Source: JALZHR01 sp036389695
GTDB taxonomy: Bacteria > Acidobacteriota > Blastocatellia > Pyrinomonadales > Pyrinomonadaceae
Length of the DNA stretch: 7,246 nt
NCBI GenBank assembly: GCA_036389695.1
Contig: DASVWG010000319.1
Span: 1-7,246, forward strand
Direction: 5' to 3'
Part shown: in pieces, positions 1 through 5,852 of the stretch
How the letters are laid out: each line of letters opens with the position of its first letter
How positions within the stretch are numbered: position 1 is the stretch's first letter
Position numbers and translations under genes: made by a program
The notes under the pieces: model-generated
Database searches by the model: none
Seen by the model: only the letters and a program-made list of their open reading frames with translations
What the model was told of the DNA's origin: nothing

Positions 1-291
1 CTTTTGGAACAGCTGAAAAACGACCCGAAAAACGCCAACAAGCCGGAAGATGTTTTGAACAAAATCATCGAAGGTCGCCTGAACAAATTCTATGAAGAAT
101 CGGTTTTGCTCGACCAGCCGTTCGTCAAAGACCCGGCGAAAACCGTCGGCGATTTGGTGACGGAAAAAGTTTCTTCAATCAAGGAAAACATTTCGATTCG
201 CCGCTTTACGCGCTATAAAATGGGCGAAGGCATCGAAAAGAAACAGGACGATTTCGCCTCGGAAGTCGCTTCGATGGTCGGCGGAAATTAA
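1..291 (+). CDS. tsf: Elongation factor Ts, C-terminal part (5' end outside window)
   Basis: EF-Ts is the cytoplasmic guanine-nucleotide exchange factor that regenerates EF-Tu-GTP during translation elongation. Only the last 96 codons are present. The frame is open from base 1 (CTT TTG GAA...), so the TTG at 4 is an internal Leu and not a start. Family features seen are the segment IIEGRLNKFYEE, then LLDQPFVKDPAKTVGDLV, and the C-terminal module ending GEGIEKKQDDFASEVASMV. These match the end of bacterial EF-Ts (the E. coli counterparts are KIVEGRMKKF, QPFVMEPSKTVGQLL and GEGIEKVETDFAAEVAAM). The stop is TAA at 289-291. pyrH follows after 96 bp, in the widespread rpsB-tsf-pyrH-frr order. Identity is near certain; the N-terminal and core domains cannot be assessed. 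Confidence 0.96.
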   Translation, partial: LLEQLKNDPKNANKPEDVLNKIIEGRLNKFYEESVLLDQPFVKDPAKTVGDLVTEKVSSIKENISIRRFTRYKMGEGIEKKQDDFASEVASMVGGN

Positions 292-297
292 ACGTAA

Positions 298-380
298 GTT
301 CAAAGTTCAAGGTTTAAGGTTCAAAGTCGCAGGCGATTTTTGAATCTTAAACCTTGAACTTTGAACCTTGAACTTTGAAC
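298..380. repeat. Inverted array of 7-bp units (GTTCAAR) in the tsf-pyrH gap
   Basis: The left arm is four direct heptads: GTTCAAA (298-304), GTTCAAG (305-311), GTTTAAG (312-318) and GTTCAAA (319-325). The right arm is five heptads in the opposite sense: CTTAAAC (346-352), CTTGAAC (353-359), TTTGAAC (360-366), CTTGAAC (367-373) and TTTGAAC (374-380). Bases 298-318 are perfectly complementary to 346-366. The stem extends inward, 319-326 with 338-345 including two G-T pairs, and then TCGC/GCGA (327-330 with 333-336), which leaves almost no loop. The last two heptads on the right are extra and allow a second pairing register shifted by 14 nt. The element starts 6 nt after the tsf stop and ends 7 nt before the pyrH start. 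The structure is seen directly; any role in attenuation, mRNA processing or translation control is inference. Confidence 0.9.
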
Positions 381-387
381 CAAATTT

Positions 388-1134
388 ATGTCAACTTCGG
401 CGGCTGAATCAACGAAACCGGCTTTTCAGAGAATTTTATTAAAGCTTTCGGGCGAAGCCTTGATGGGCGCACAAAGTTACGGCATCGACACGCTGGTTGC
501 CGAATCGGTCGCGCGCGAAATCAAGGCGATTTACGATTTAGGCATCGAGATTGCGATTGTCGTCGGCGGCGGAAACATTTTTCGCGGCGTCTCGAAATCG
601 GCGGGAAATATGGATAGAGGCAGCGCCGATTATATCGGAATGCTCGCCACGGTGATGAACGGCGTCGTGTTGCAGGACGCGCTCGAACGAATCGAAGTGC
701 CGACGCGCGTGATGTCCGCCATCGATATTCCCGAGCTTGCCGAGCCGTTTATACGCCGCCGCGCCATGCGTCATCTGGAAAAAAACCGCGTCGTGATTTT
801 CGCCGCCGGAACCGGAAATCCGTATTTTACGACCGATTCCGCCGCCGCTCTGCGCGCGCTGGAAATCAAGGCGGAAGTGATTTTTAAAGCGACGAAGGTT
901 GACGGAATTTACACCGAAGACCCGTTTATCAATCCGAACGCGACGCGTTTCGAAACGATTTCTTACCAGGAAGTTTTGGAGAAGCAGCTGAAAGTGATGG
1001 ATTCGTCGGCGATTTCGCTTTGTATGGATAATAAGCTGCCGATTATGGTTTTCAATATGAAGGAATCGGGCAATATTATCAAAGCCGTGAAAGGCGATTT
1101 GTCTATCGGCACTTTGGTCGGAGCGGGCGGTTAA
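388..1134 (+). CDS. pyrH: UMP kinase (uridylate kinase)
   Basis: This cytoplasmic enzyme phosphorylates UMP to UDP with ATP in de novo pyrimidine synthesis. It belongs to the bacterial amino-acid-kinase-fold family and is unrelated to eukaryotic UMP/CMP kinases. The 248 residues are close to the family's usual ~240. Visible motifs are the phosphate-binding KLSGEAL (19-25), GGGNIFRG (60-67), Asp81 in the UMP-site region before GMLATVMN (84-91), GTGNPYFTTDSAA (141-153), and KATKVDGIY followed by DP (168-179). The N-terminus has about ten residues more than E. coli PyrH before the RILLKLSGEA strand. The ATG at 388 is the only plausible start, because no in-frame start codon lies between it and the KLSGEAL motif. 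No Shine-Dalgarno sequence precedes it: the bases just upstream are the end of the heptad repeat plus CAAATTT. frr follows after 33 bp, probably in the same transcript. Confidence 0.97.
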   Translation: MSTSAAESTKPAFQRILLKLSGEALMGAQSYGIDTLVAESVAREIKAIYDLGIEIAIVVGGGNIFRGVSKSAGNMDRGSADYIGMLATVMNGVVLQDALERIEVPTRVMSAIDIPELAEPFIRRRAMRHLEKNRVVIFAAGTGNPYFTTDSAAALRALEIKAEVIFKATKVDGIYTEDPFINPNATRFETISYQEVLEKQLKVMDSSAISLCMDNKLPIMVFNMKESGNIIKAVKGDLSIGTLVGAGG

Positions 1135-1142
1135 GTTATAAT
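1114..1142 (+). promoter_or_regulatory. Possible internal promoter ahead of frr
   Basis: A perfect -10 hexamer TATAAT lies at 1137-1142, with TTGGTC (three of six matches to TTGACA) at 1114-1119, giving a 17-bp spacer. The predicted transcript start is near 1149, about 19 nt before the frr ATG. The -35 is weak and overlaps the end of pyrH. TATAAT also arises easily in the AT-rich gap, so this is only a candidate. Confidence 0.27.
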
Positions 1143-1167
1143 CTTTATTACGTTTTACGAGGAAAAT

Positions 1168-1728
1168 ATGAGCGCAGAAAATGTAATCAAAGAAGCCAGA
1201 CCGCGCATGGAAGCGGTTATCGAAGATTTTAAACGCAAGCTGGCAAACGTCCGCACCGGACGCGCGACGGTCGGCTTGCTCGACGGCATAATGGTCGATT
1301 ATTACGGCACGCCGACGCCTCTGAACCAGATGGCTTCGGTCGCCGTTCCCGAACCGCAGATGCTGACCGTTCAGCCGTGGGATATGTCGCAGGTCAACGC
1401 GATTGAAAAAGCGATTATCGCCGCTAATTTAGGCTTTAATCCGTCGAACGACGGTAAAATCGTGCGCCTGCCGGTTCCGCCTTTAAACGAAGAACGCCGC
1501 CGACAGCTTGCCAGACAGGTTCACGAAATCGCCGAAGAACATCGCGTGGCGGTGCGCAACGTCCGCCACAGCGCCAACGACAATCTGAAAAGATTATTAA
1601 AAGATAAAGCGATTTCCGAAGACAGCGAGCGCGACGGTTTAGACCAGGTTCAGAAACTGACGAACACCTTCGTCAGCAAAATCGACGAGCTGGCGAAAAC
1701 CAAAGAGCAAGAGATTATGCACGTCTGA
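1168..1728 (+). CDS. frr: Ribosome recycling factor
   Basis: RRF splits post-termination ribosomes together with EF-G, so that subunits can re-enter initiation. The 186-residue length is the usual bacterial size (about 185). The two-domain layout is readable. A helical bundle runs from residue 1 to about 30 and from about 105 to the end. The small beta domain between them includes VDYYGTPTPLNQMASV (43-58) and QPWD (69-72). Family signatures include LANVRTGRA (25-33), NPSNDGKIVRLPVPPL (91-106) and the helix VRNVRHSAND (129-138), whose Arg130 and Arg133 match conserved arginines of RRF. A good Shine-Dalgarno sequence GAGG (1159-1162) sits 5 nt before the ATG. It lies 33 bp after pyrH in the standard order. 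Nothing is truncated or odd. It is the last + strand gene of the block and converges on the minus-strand LolA-like gene. Confidence 0.98.
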   Translation: MSAENVIKEARPRMEAVIEDFKRKLANVRTGRATVGLLDGIMVDYYGTPTPLNQMASVAVPEPQMLTVQPWDMSQVNAIEKAIIAANLGFNPSNDGKIVRLPVPPLNEERRRQLARQVHEIAEEHRVAVRNVRHSANDNLKRLLKDKAISEDSERDGLDQVQKLTNTFVSKIDELAKTKEQEIMHV

Positions 1729-1739
1729 TTTTAGAGACA

Positions 1740-1846
1740 GACGCGGAGAAAGAGAGACGCGGGGACGCGGAGATAGTTTGCTAATCTCAAATTTGAGATT
1801 TAAAAAAAAAATTCGCCGCGTCCCCGCGTCTCCTTGTCTCCGTGTC
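1740..1846. repeat. Inverted array of 8-bp units (GACGCGGR) at the convergent frr junction
   Basis: The left arm (1740-1771) reads as octamers GACGCGGA, GAAAGAGA, GACGCGGG, GACGCGGA. The right arm (1815-1846), read on the minus strand, gives GACACGGA, GACAAGGA, GACGCGGG, GACGCGGC in the same register. Arm-to-arm agreement is 27 of 32 positions without gaps, with a perfect 17-bp core (1754-1770 with 1816-1832). The 43-nt loop contains the perfect 18-bp palindrome AATCTCAAATTTGAGATT (1783-1800) and an A10 run (1802-1811). It lies just after the frr stop and 5 bp from the end of the opposing gene. It may therefore slow or end transcription from either side. There is no classical stem-plus-T-tract for + strand transcription. 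For the minus strand, the T10 follows the GC-rich arm but only a 4-bp local stem. Confidence 0.85.
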
Positions 1847-1851
1847 GCAAA

Positions 1852-2610
1852 TTACTTCGGCATCGCGAAAACGTCGTCCGCGATTTCGGAATTGACCAGA
1901 ATGTCTTTCGCCTTAAAATTCGCGTAAAACGTGCCCTGCGACAGTTCCATCCGCTGCGAAAATTTTTCGTTGATTAAAACGCCGTCCACGTCGCGGTATT
2001 TATCGACCGCAACCGAAGTGGTCAGCGTGTCGCCGTTAACGTCGTAGCTGGATTCGTATTCTTTCACCTGATTCGTTTTTTCGTCAACGATAAAATCGGT
2101 GTAAAAGCCTTCGGGCGAAGTGATGCGAAAGCCCTTTTTCTTTTTCCATTTATCCGGCAGAGCCGAAACCGCGTAATCTTTGTCGCCCACTTTCCGCAAA
2201 AGCTCCATCCCGATTTTATCCAGCGGCATACTGAAACTGGAGATTGACGAGTAGCTTTGCTGACCGTCGTAAATCTGTTTGTAATTAAAAAACTGCGATT
2301 GAATATCGTAGCGATAACGCGCGCCGGAGATGGTTATGGCAAAGGCTGCGGGAATAGTCTGCGCCGAAGTTCCGGCGGAAAGCTCAGCCGTTCCGCGCAC
2401 GACCAGGTTCTTGATTTTTATAAGCTTATCTCCGCCGTGCGCCGCTAATGTGGCTTTTGCCAAATCGAGCGAGGTCGTGTCGGCAGTTTTTACAGCGGAC
2501 ACGGGCGTGGTTGTTTTATCGGTTTTCGGCTCGGTTTTTTTCGGGTCCGTCTGGGCATTGACGCCGATGGCGGAAATTAAAACGAGCGGTAGAAGGTAGC
2601 GTTTCTTCAT
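1852..2610 (-). CDS. Secreted LolA-like (outer-membrane lipoprotein-sorting fold) protein
   Basis: Exported protein of 252 aa. Residues 1-19 form a Sec signal peptide: KKR, a hydrophobic core, and probable cleavage after VNA. There is no lipobox Cys, and no Cys anywhere in the protein. A Lys/Thr/Pro-rich linker (about 21-45) leads to one domain (47-252). That domain opens with a helix ending AAHGGDKLIKIKNLVVRG and continues as repeated beta strands, including RYRYDIQSQ, KQIYDGQQSY and FYTDFIVDEKTNQVKEYES. It closes with YRDVDGVLINEKFSQR and VNSEIADDVFAMPK. That layout, and the ending D-D-V-F-x-x-P-K in particular, is typical of LolA/LppX-like proteins, which bind lipid or lipoprotein acyl chains. 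The family call comes from fold-level resemblance; true LolA function is not shown. The ATG is preceded by AGGAG (2616-2620 on the complement) at 5 nt. A terminator separates it from the receptor gene upstream. Confidence 0.72.
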   Translation of the reverse strand: MKKRYLLPLVLISAIGVNAQTDPKKTEPKTDKTTTPVSAVKTADTTSLDLAKATLAAHGGDKLIKIKNLVVRGTAELSAGTSAQTIPAAFAITISGARYRYDIQSQFFNYKQIYDGQQSYSSISSFSMPLDKIGMELLRKVGDKDYAVSALPDKWKKKKGFRITSPEGFYTDFIVDEKTNQVKEYESSYDVNGDTLTTSVAVDKYRDVDGVLINEKFSQRMELSQGTFYANFKAKDILVNSEIADDVFAMPK

Positions 2611-2660
2611 GTTGACTCCTTAGATTTTGTCGGGAAAAAATGTTGGCACTCTGCAATACG

Positions 2661-2704
2661 AAAAATAGAGCGTGAAAGTTTGATAATTTTCACGCTCTAT
2701 TTTT
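2661..2704 (-). terminator. Rho-independent terminator of the receptor gene (nearly bidirectional)
   Basis: Bases 2661-2680 and 2685-2704 form a 20-bp stem with one G-T pair and a TGAT loop. The GC-containing core is GAGCGTGAAA / TTTCACGCTC. Read on the minus strand, the stem lies 21 bp beyond the receptor stop codon and its distal arm ends in TATTTTT. On the + strand it is followed by T6, so it could stop transcription either way. It argues against readthrough from the receptor gene into the LolA-like gene. Confidence 0.85.
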
Positions 2705-2724
2705 TTAATCGATTTTAGCCGAAA

Positions 2725-5700
2725 TTACCAGCTAAAGCGCGCCTGCAGCTCGACACGGCGATTACCGGAGCTCGAACCGCCGCCGCCGAAAAAGCCGAAA
2801 GCGCCGCCCGTGCTGACCGATTCGCCGAAGAATCTGGAATTCAGGCTGCCGACCGGAATACCGCGATTATTGCGGTTAAGCAGGTTGGTAAACTGTATTC
2901 CGAGCGTCAGGTTATACGGGCTGTCGCTCGCGCCGCCGAAACCTCTCTGACCGCCGCCGCCGCCGCGATTACCGCCGCGTCCGCCGCCGGCTCCGCCCAG
3001 ACCGCCGCCGCGATTTCCACCGCCGCGCTGCCGGTCGTTTTGCTGAGTATTGGCTGCCGTTTGTTTCGAACCGCCGAAGCCGAACGTGCGGCTAACGTTC
3101 AGATTGACGTTAAACGAGCCGGGACCGCGACCGTAATTACGGGGAATAATCGCGTTCGGGTCGCGTCCGCTGATGTCGCAGAATGAATTCGTCAAACCGC
3201 GTTCCTGACAGCGAGCCGCCAGTTCGCCAAATGTCGGGCGCTCGGTTAATTGAAAATCGCGATTAATATCGACGCCGCGCGTGATGTTAAACGGCACGCC
3301 GGACGAAGCGATAATAAACGGACTCAGACGAACTTTCCAGGGCGCGGTAAAACTTCCGCCGATAAACAGGTTATGACGAACGCCGAGCACCGAGCGACCG
3401 TATTCATTGCTTAAATCGTAGCTGTAAGCCGGAAAGCTCACGCCGCCGCCGCCGAAGAAACCGCCGCCTTCGGCATCGCCTTTCGCCCAGCCGAGACGAT
3501 AGTTGCCAAACAATGTGAAGCTCGGATTCAGACGCGAGTTGAAGTTGATAATCAACTGGCGCGCGTTTAAAGAGCCGCTCGATTCATATTGATAAATATT
3601 GCCTAATGCCGGGTTGGGACGCAGAGCCTGCACTGCCGCCGAACTTTCCGGGCAAGCATTCGTAAAACCGCAAACCGGCGCGTTGACGTTGCGCAGACGC
3701 AGCACATGAAGATTGCGCGAAGCGATGAAAAACGCGCTCAGGGTCGTCCGCATCGGCAGTTGACGCTCGACGCCGAGAGCCAATTGCATCGTATAAGGCG
3801 AGTGCAAATCCTCAGCCACGCGGCGAATCGTTCCCAACTGCGGCGCGACTGACGAAAGCTGCGAAGCGGTAATCGGATTCAGAACCTGTCCGTCCGCCGT
3901 AAAAGCCGGCTGCGCAAGAATCGGCGTATTATCCTGCACGTTGAATTGCAGCTGGCGCGAGCCGTTAAAACGCTCGGATTGCAGCGAATAGTTTTCGCTG
4001 AAACGGTCGTAGAAAACTCCGAAGCCGCCGCGAAAGACGGTTTTCGGCTGTTTGGCTCCGCCGGCGCCCGGCGACCACGCAAACGAGAAGCGCGGCGCGA
4101 AATTCATTTTGTCGCTGATGTTCGTCTGGTTTTCGTAGCGCAAACCGAAGCTTAAGGTCAAATCCGGTCTGACGCGCCAGTCGTCCGTGACGAACAAGCC
4201 GACGTCCACTTGCGAAATGTCCGCCAGCGGGTCGCCCGTCGTGATAATAAATTGGTCGGGATTGTAACGCGCTTCGGTTCGTCCCTGAACTTTACAGCGA
4301 TATTGCTCGATGGACGAAACGAAATTGTCCGCGTCGATGTCGCAAGGGTCGCCCGCCGCCGCAAAACCGTTGAATAAGTATGTGCCGCCGAAACCGGATT
4401 CCGAGCGGTCTTTAATCGACACGCCGCGCAGGCGAATGCCGAATTTAACGGCGTGCGCGTTGTTTTTTCCTAAAGAAGTCGTCGTGTAATTCGACAATTC
4501 CCAGCGCTTGTCATCGGTAAAATTCTGACCGATTTGCGCGCCGCCGCCCGTAAAAGCGCCCCCGACATTGACGGTCGGAATCGTATTGTCGCCTAGCTGT
4601 TCGCGCTTGTTCCATTCGTATTGAAAGCGCGTTTCGTTGATTGTTTTCGGATTGACAATCATCGTTTCGGTCAGGCGAAACTCGTGCGAAGTGTTCGCCG
4701 TTTCAAACGCCCTCGACGGCAAGCTGAAACCGCTGATGCCCTGATTCTCCGATTTGGCGCGCGTAAAGCTGTAGCGCATGACCAGCGTATTGTTCGTATT
4801 TATCTGATAATCGAAACGCGGGCTGATGGAAAGTCGGCTCGTCGGCACGGTAAATTCCTGCCTGAACGGGACAATCGCCAGCGACGGGTCGAGAATCGTC
4901 GCGTTGACCAGCGCCGCGTTTCTGATATCGCGGTTGCTGATGTCGAGAAAGAACGAAGACTTCCCTTTCTGAATCGGACCCGAAACGTTTCCGCCGAAAA
5001 AGCGCGTCTGGCTCGCCGCGCGGTTGACCGCAAATGGGTTGCGCGAGTTCAGGCTTTCGTCGTTGAAGTTGAAAAACGCGCTGCCGCGCCATTTGTCCGA
5101 GCCGGGTTTAGTCAAAATCTCGATGCGACCGAAGCCGAGACGCTCGTATTCCGCCGAAAACGGATTTTGATTGATGCGGATTTCGCGAATCGCTTCTTTC
5201 GGCGGAAGACGCCCGCCGGTAAATCCGTCGATGTAAAACTGCCCGCCGTTCGGTCCCGAAGAAGGTCCGGCTAAAGCCTGCAAAGCCGCTTCCAGCTCGT
5301 CCGGGTCGTCCGGCAGAGCGTCCAAATCCTTGTCTTTCAGAACCGTCGCGCTCTGGTTAGTGTCCGCATCAGTGTTGAGCTGATTCGGATTTCCGACCTC
5401 GACCGTTTCCTCGATTCCGGCGGCGACTAAAGCGATAACCAGTTCCTGACGACCTGCCGCGATTTCGACTTCCGCATTTTCGTAAGTCTGAAAAGTCGGC
5501 GCGGTCGTGCGCACGGTGTATTTGCCCGGCGCGAGTCCGGTAATCGAATATTCGCCCTGACGATTGGTCACGACGGTTTTTTCTTTGCCGCCCGCGTCAA
5601 TCGCCGTCACGCTCGCGCCGACCACGACCGCGCCGAGCGTATCGACGACCTGACCGTTAAGAGTTCCGGTCTGCTGCGCCAGCGCGCTCGAACTTATAAA

Positions 5701-5745
5701 TAAAGTAAGAAGACCTATAAAAAAGAATGATAAAAAATGTTTCAT
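2725..5745 (-). CDS. Oar-like TonB-dependent outer-membrane receptor with carboxypeptidase-regulatory-like N-terminal domain
   Basis: Predicted outer-membrane beta-barrel transporter of 1006 aa that would take up a large or scarce substrate with TonB energy. The substrate cannot be told from sequence. The ATG at 5745 is preferred over an in-frame TTG at 5778, because it places the signal peptide (MKHFLSFFFIGLL..., cleavage after ALA at 23) at the N-terminus; the upstream Shine-Dalgarno sequence is weak either way. Domains: a carboxypeptidase-regulatory-like beta sandwich (about 28-110, with NRQGEYSITGLAPGKYTV); a TonB-box-like EETVEV (112-117); a short plug-like region (about 135-215) containing GPNGGQFYIDGFTGG and IRINQNPFSAEYERLGFGRIEI; then the barrel, ending RVELQARFSW with the C-terminal aromatic usual for outer-membrane proteins. 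Cysteines occur only as three close pairs (468/484, 692/698, 846/856), probably in surface loops. A Gly/Arg-rich stretch covers 907-937. This architecture is common in Acidobacteriota, often in many copies. It lies 107 bp after the DUF5666-like gene. Confidence 0.88.
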   Translation of the reverse strand: MKHFLSFFFIGLLTLFISSSALAQQTGTLNGQVVDTLGAVVVGASVTAIDAGGKEKTVVTNRQGEYSITGLAPGKYTVRTTAPTFQTYENAEVEIAAGRQELVIALVAAGIEETVEVGNPNQLNTDADTNQSATVLKDKDLDALPDDPDELEAALQALAGPSSGPNGGQFYIDGFTGGRLPPKEAIREIRINQNPFSAEYERLGFGRIEILTKPGSDKWRGSAFFNFNDESLNSRNPFAVNRAASQTRFFGGNVSGPIQKGKSSFFLDISNRDIRNAALVNATILDPSLAIVPFRQEFTVPTSRLSISPRFDYQINTNNTLVMRYSFTRAKSENQGISGFSLPSRAFETANTSHEFRLTETMIVNPKTINETRFQYEWNKREQLGDNTIPTVNVGGAFTGGGAQIGQNFTDDKRWELSNYTTTSLGKNNAHAVKFGIRLRGVSIKDRSESGFGGTYLFNGFAAAGDPCDIDADNFVSSIEQYRCKVQGRTEARYNPDQFIITTGDPLADISQVDVGLFVTDDWRVRPDLTLSFGLRYENQTNISDKMNFAPRFSFAWSPGAGGAKQPKTVFRGGFGVFYDRFSENYSLQSERFNGSRQLQFNVQDNTPILAQPAFTADGQVLNPITASQLSSVAPQLGTIRRVAEDLHSPYTMQLALGVERQLPMRTTLSAFFIASRNLHVLRLRNVNAPVCGFTNACPESSAAVQALRPNPALGNIYQYESSGSLNARQLIINFNSRLNPSFTLFGNYRLGWAKGDAEGGGFFGGGGVSFPAYSYDLSNEYGRSVLGVRHNLFIGGSFTAPWKVRLSPFIIASSGVPFNITRGVDINRDFQLTERPTFGELAARCQERGLTNSFCDISGRDPNAIIPRNYGRGPGSFNVNLNVSRTFGFGGSKQTAANTQQNDRQRGGGNRGGGLGGAGGGRGGNRGGGGGQRGFGGASDSPYNLTLGIQFTNLLNRNNRGIPVGSLNSRFFGESVSTGGAFGFFGGGGSSSGNRRVELQARFSW
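2935..3027 (-). other. Gly/Arg-rich low-complexity segment in the receptor
   Basis: Residues 907-937 of the receptor are almost all Gly with regularly placed Arg, Asn and Gln, in the style RGGGNRGGG...GGNRGGGGGQRG. On the + strand it appears as a run of CCG/CCGCC repeats. It lies between a beta strand (NVNLNVSRTFGFG) and the next (YNLTLGIQFTN). It therefore most likely forms a long flexible loop near the C-terminal end of the barrel. Confidence 0.8.
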
Positions 5746-5852
5746 ATTAATTGCCCGTGTGTTTCTAAAATCCAGCAAATCGAAATCGCGCGCGTTATCG
5801 AAAGAATAAATAAAAGTAATAATATAACTCGCGCGACTTCTGAAAAAAATTT
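5746..5852 (-). promoter_or_regulatory. Gap between DUF5666-like gene and receptor, with an inverted repeat
   Basis: This 107-bp gap holds an imperfect inverted repeat: TCGCGCGCGTTA (5786-5797) with TAACTCGCGCGA (5825-5836), 11 of 12 pairs. Its 27-nt loop is very AT-rich. A -10-like TATATT on the minus strand (5821-5826) falls in the loop and right arm, without a convincing -35. There is no stem-plus-T-tract terminator after the DUF5666-like stop, only an A5T-rich stretch. Readthrough into the receptor gene is therefore plausible, with the stem-loop in the leader of the receptor message. Promoter activity is speculative. Confidence 0.35.

Noticed and set aside
298..366. Classical Rho-independent terminator after tsf
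   Set aside because: The stem is AT-rich and not followed by a T-tract. It also lies inside an operon whose downstream genes need transcription.
298..380. CRISPR-like array in the tsf-pyrH gap
   Set aside because: Units are 7 bp and contiguous with no spacers, and the arms are inverted. There are no cas genes.
538..774. 78-codon minus-strand open frame inside pyrH
   Set aside because: His/Arg-rich shadow of the highly conserved UMP kinase frame.
1740..1846. Insertion-sequence remnant with terminal inverted repeats
   Set aside because: There is no transposase sequence and no flanking target duplication. The arms are simple octamer arrays and the interior is only 43 nt.
4621..5274. 217-codon open frame on the + strand opposite the receptor gene
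   Set aside because: It is antisense to strongly family-like receptor sequence. Its product is Arg-rich with no recognisable domain, as expected from the complement of Gly/Ala/Ser-rich coding DNA.
5746..5778. TTG start at 5778 adding 11 residues to the receptor
   Set aside because: It would bury the signal peptide behind a polar extension. The ATG at 5745 gives a normal Sec signal.
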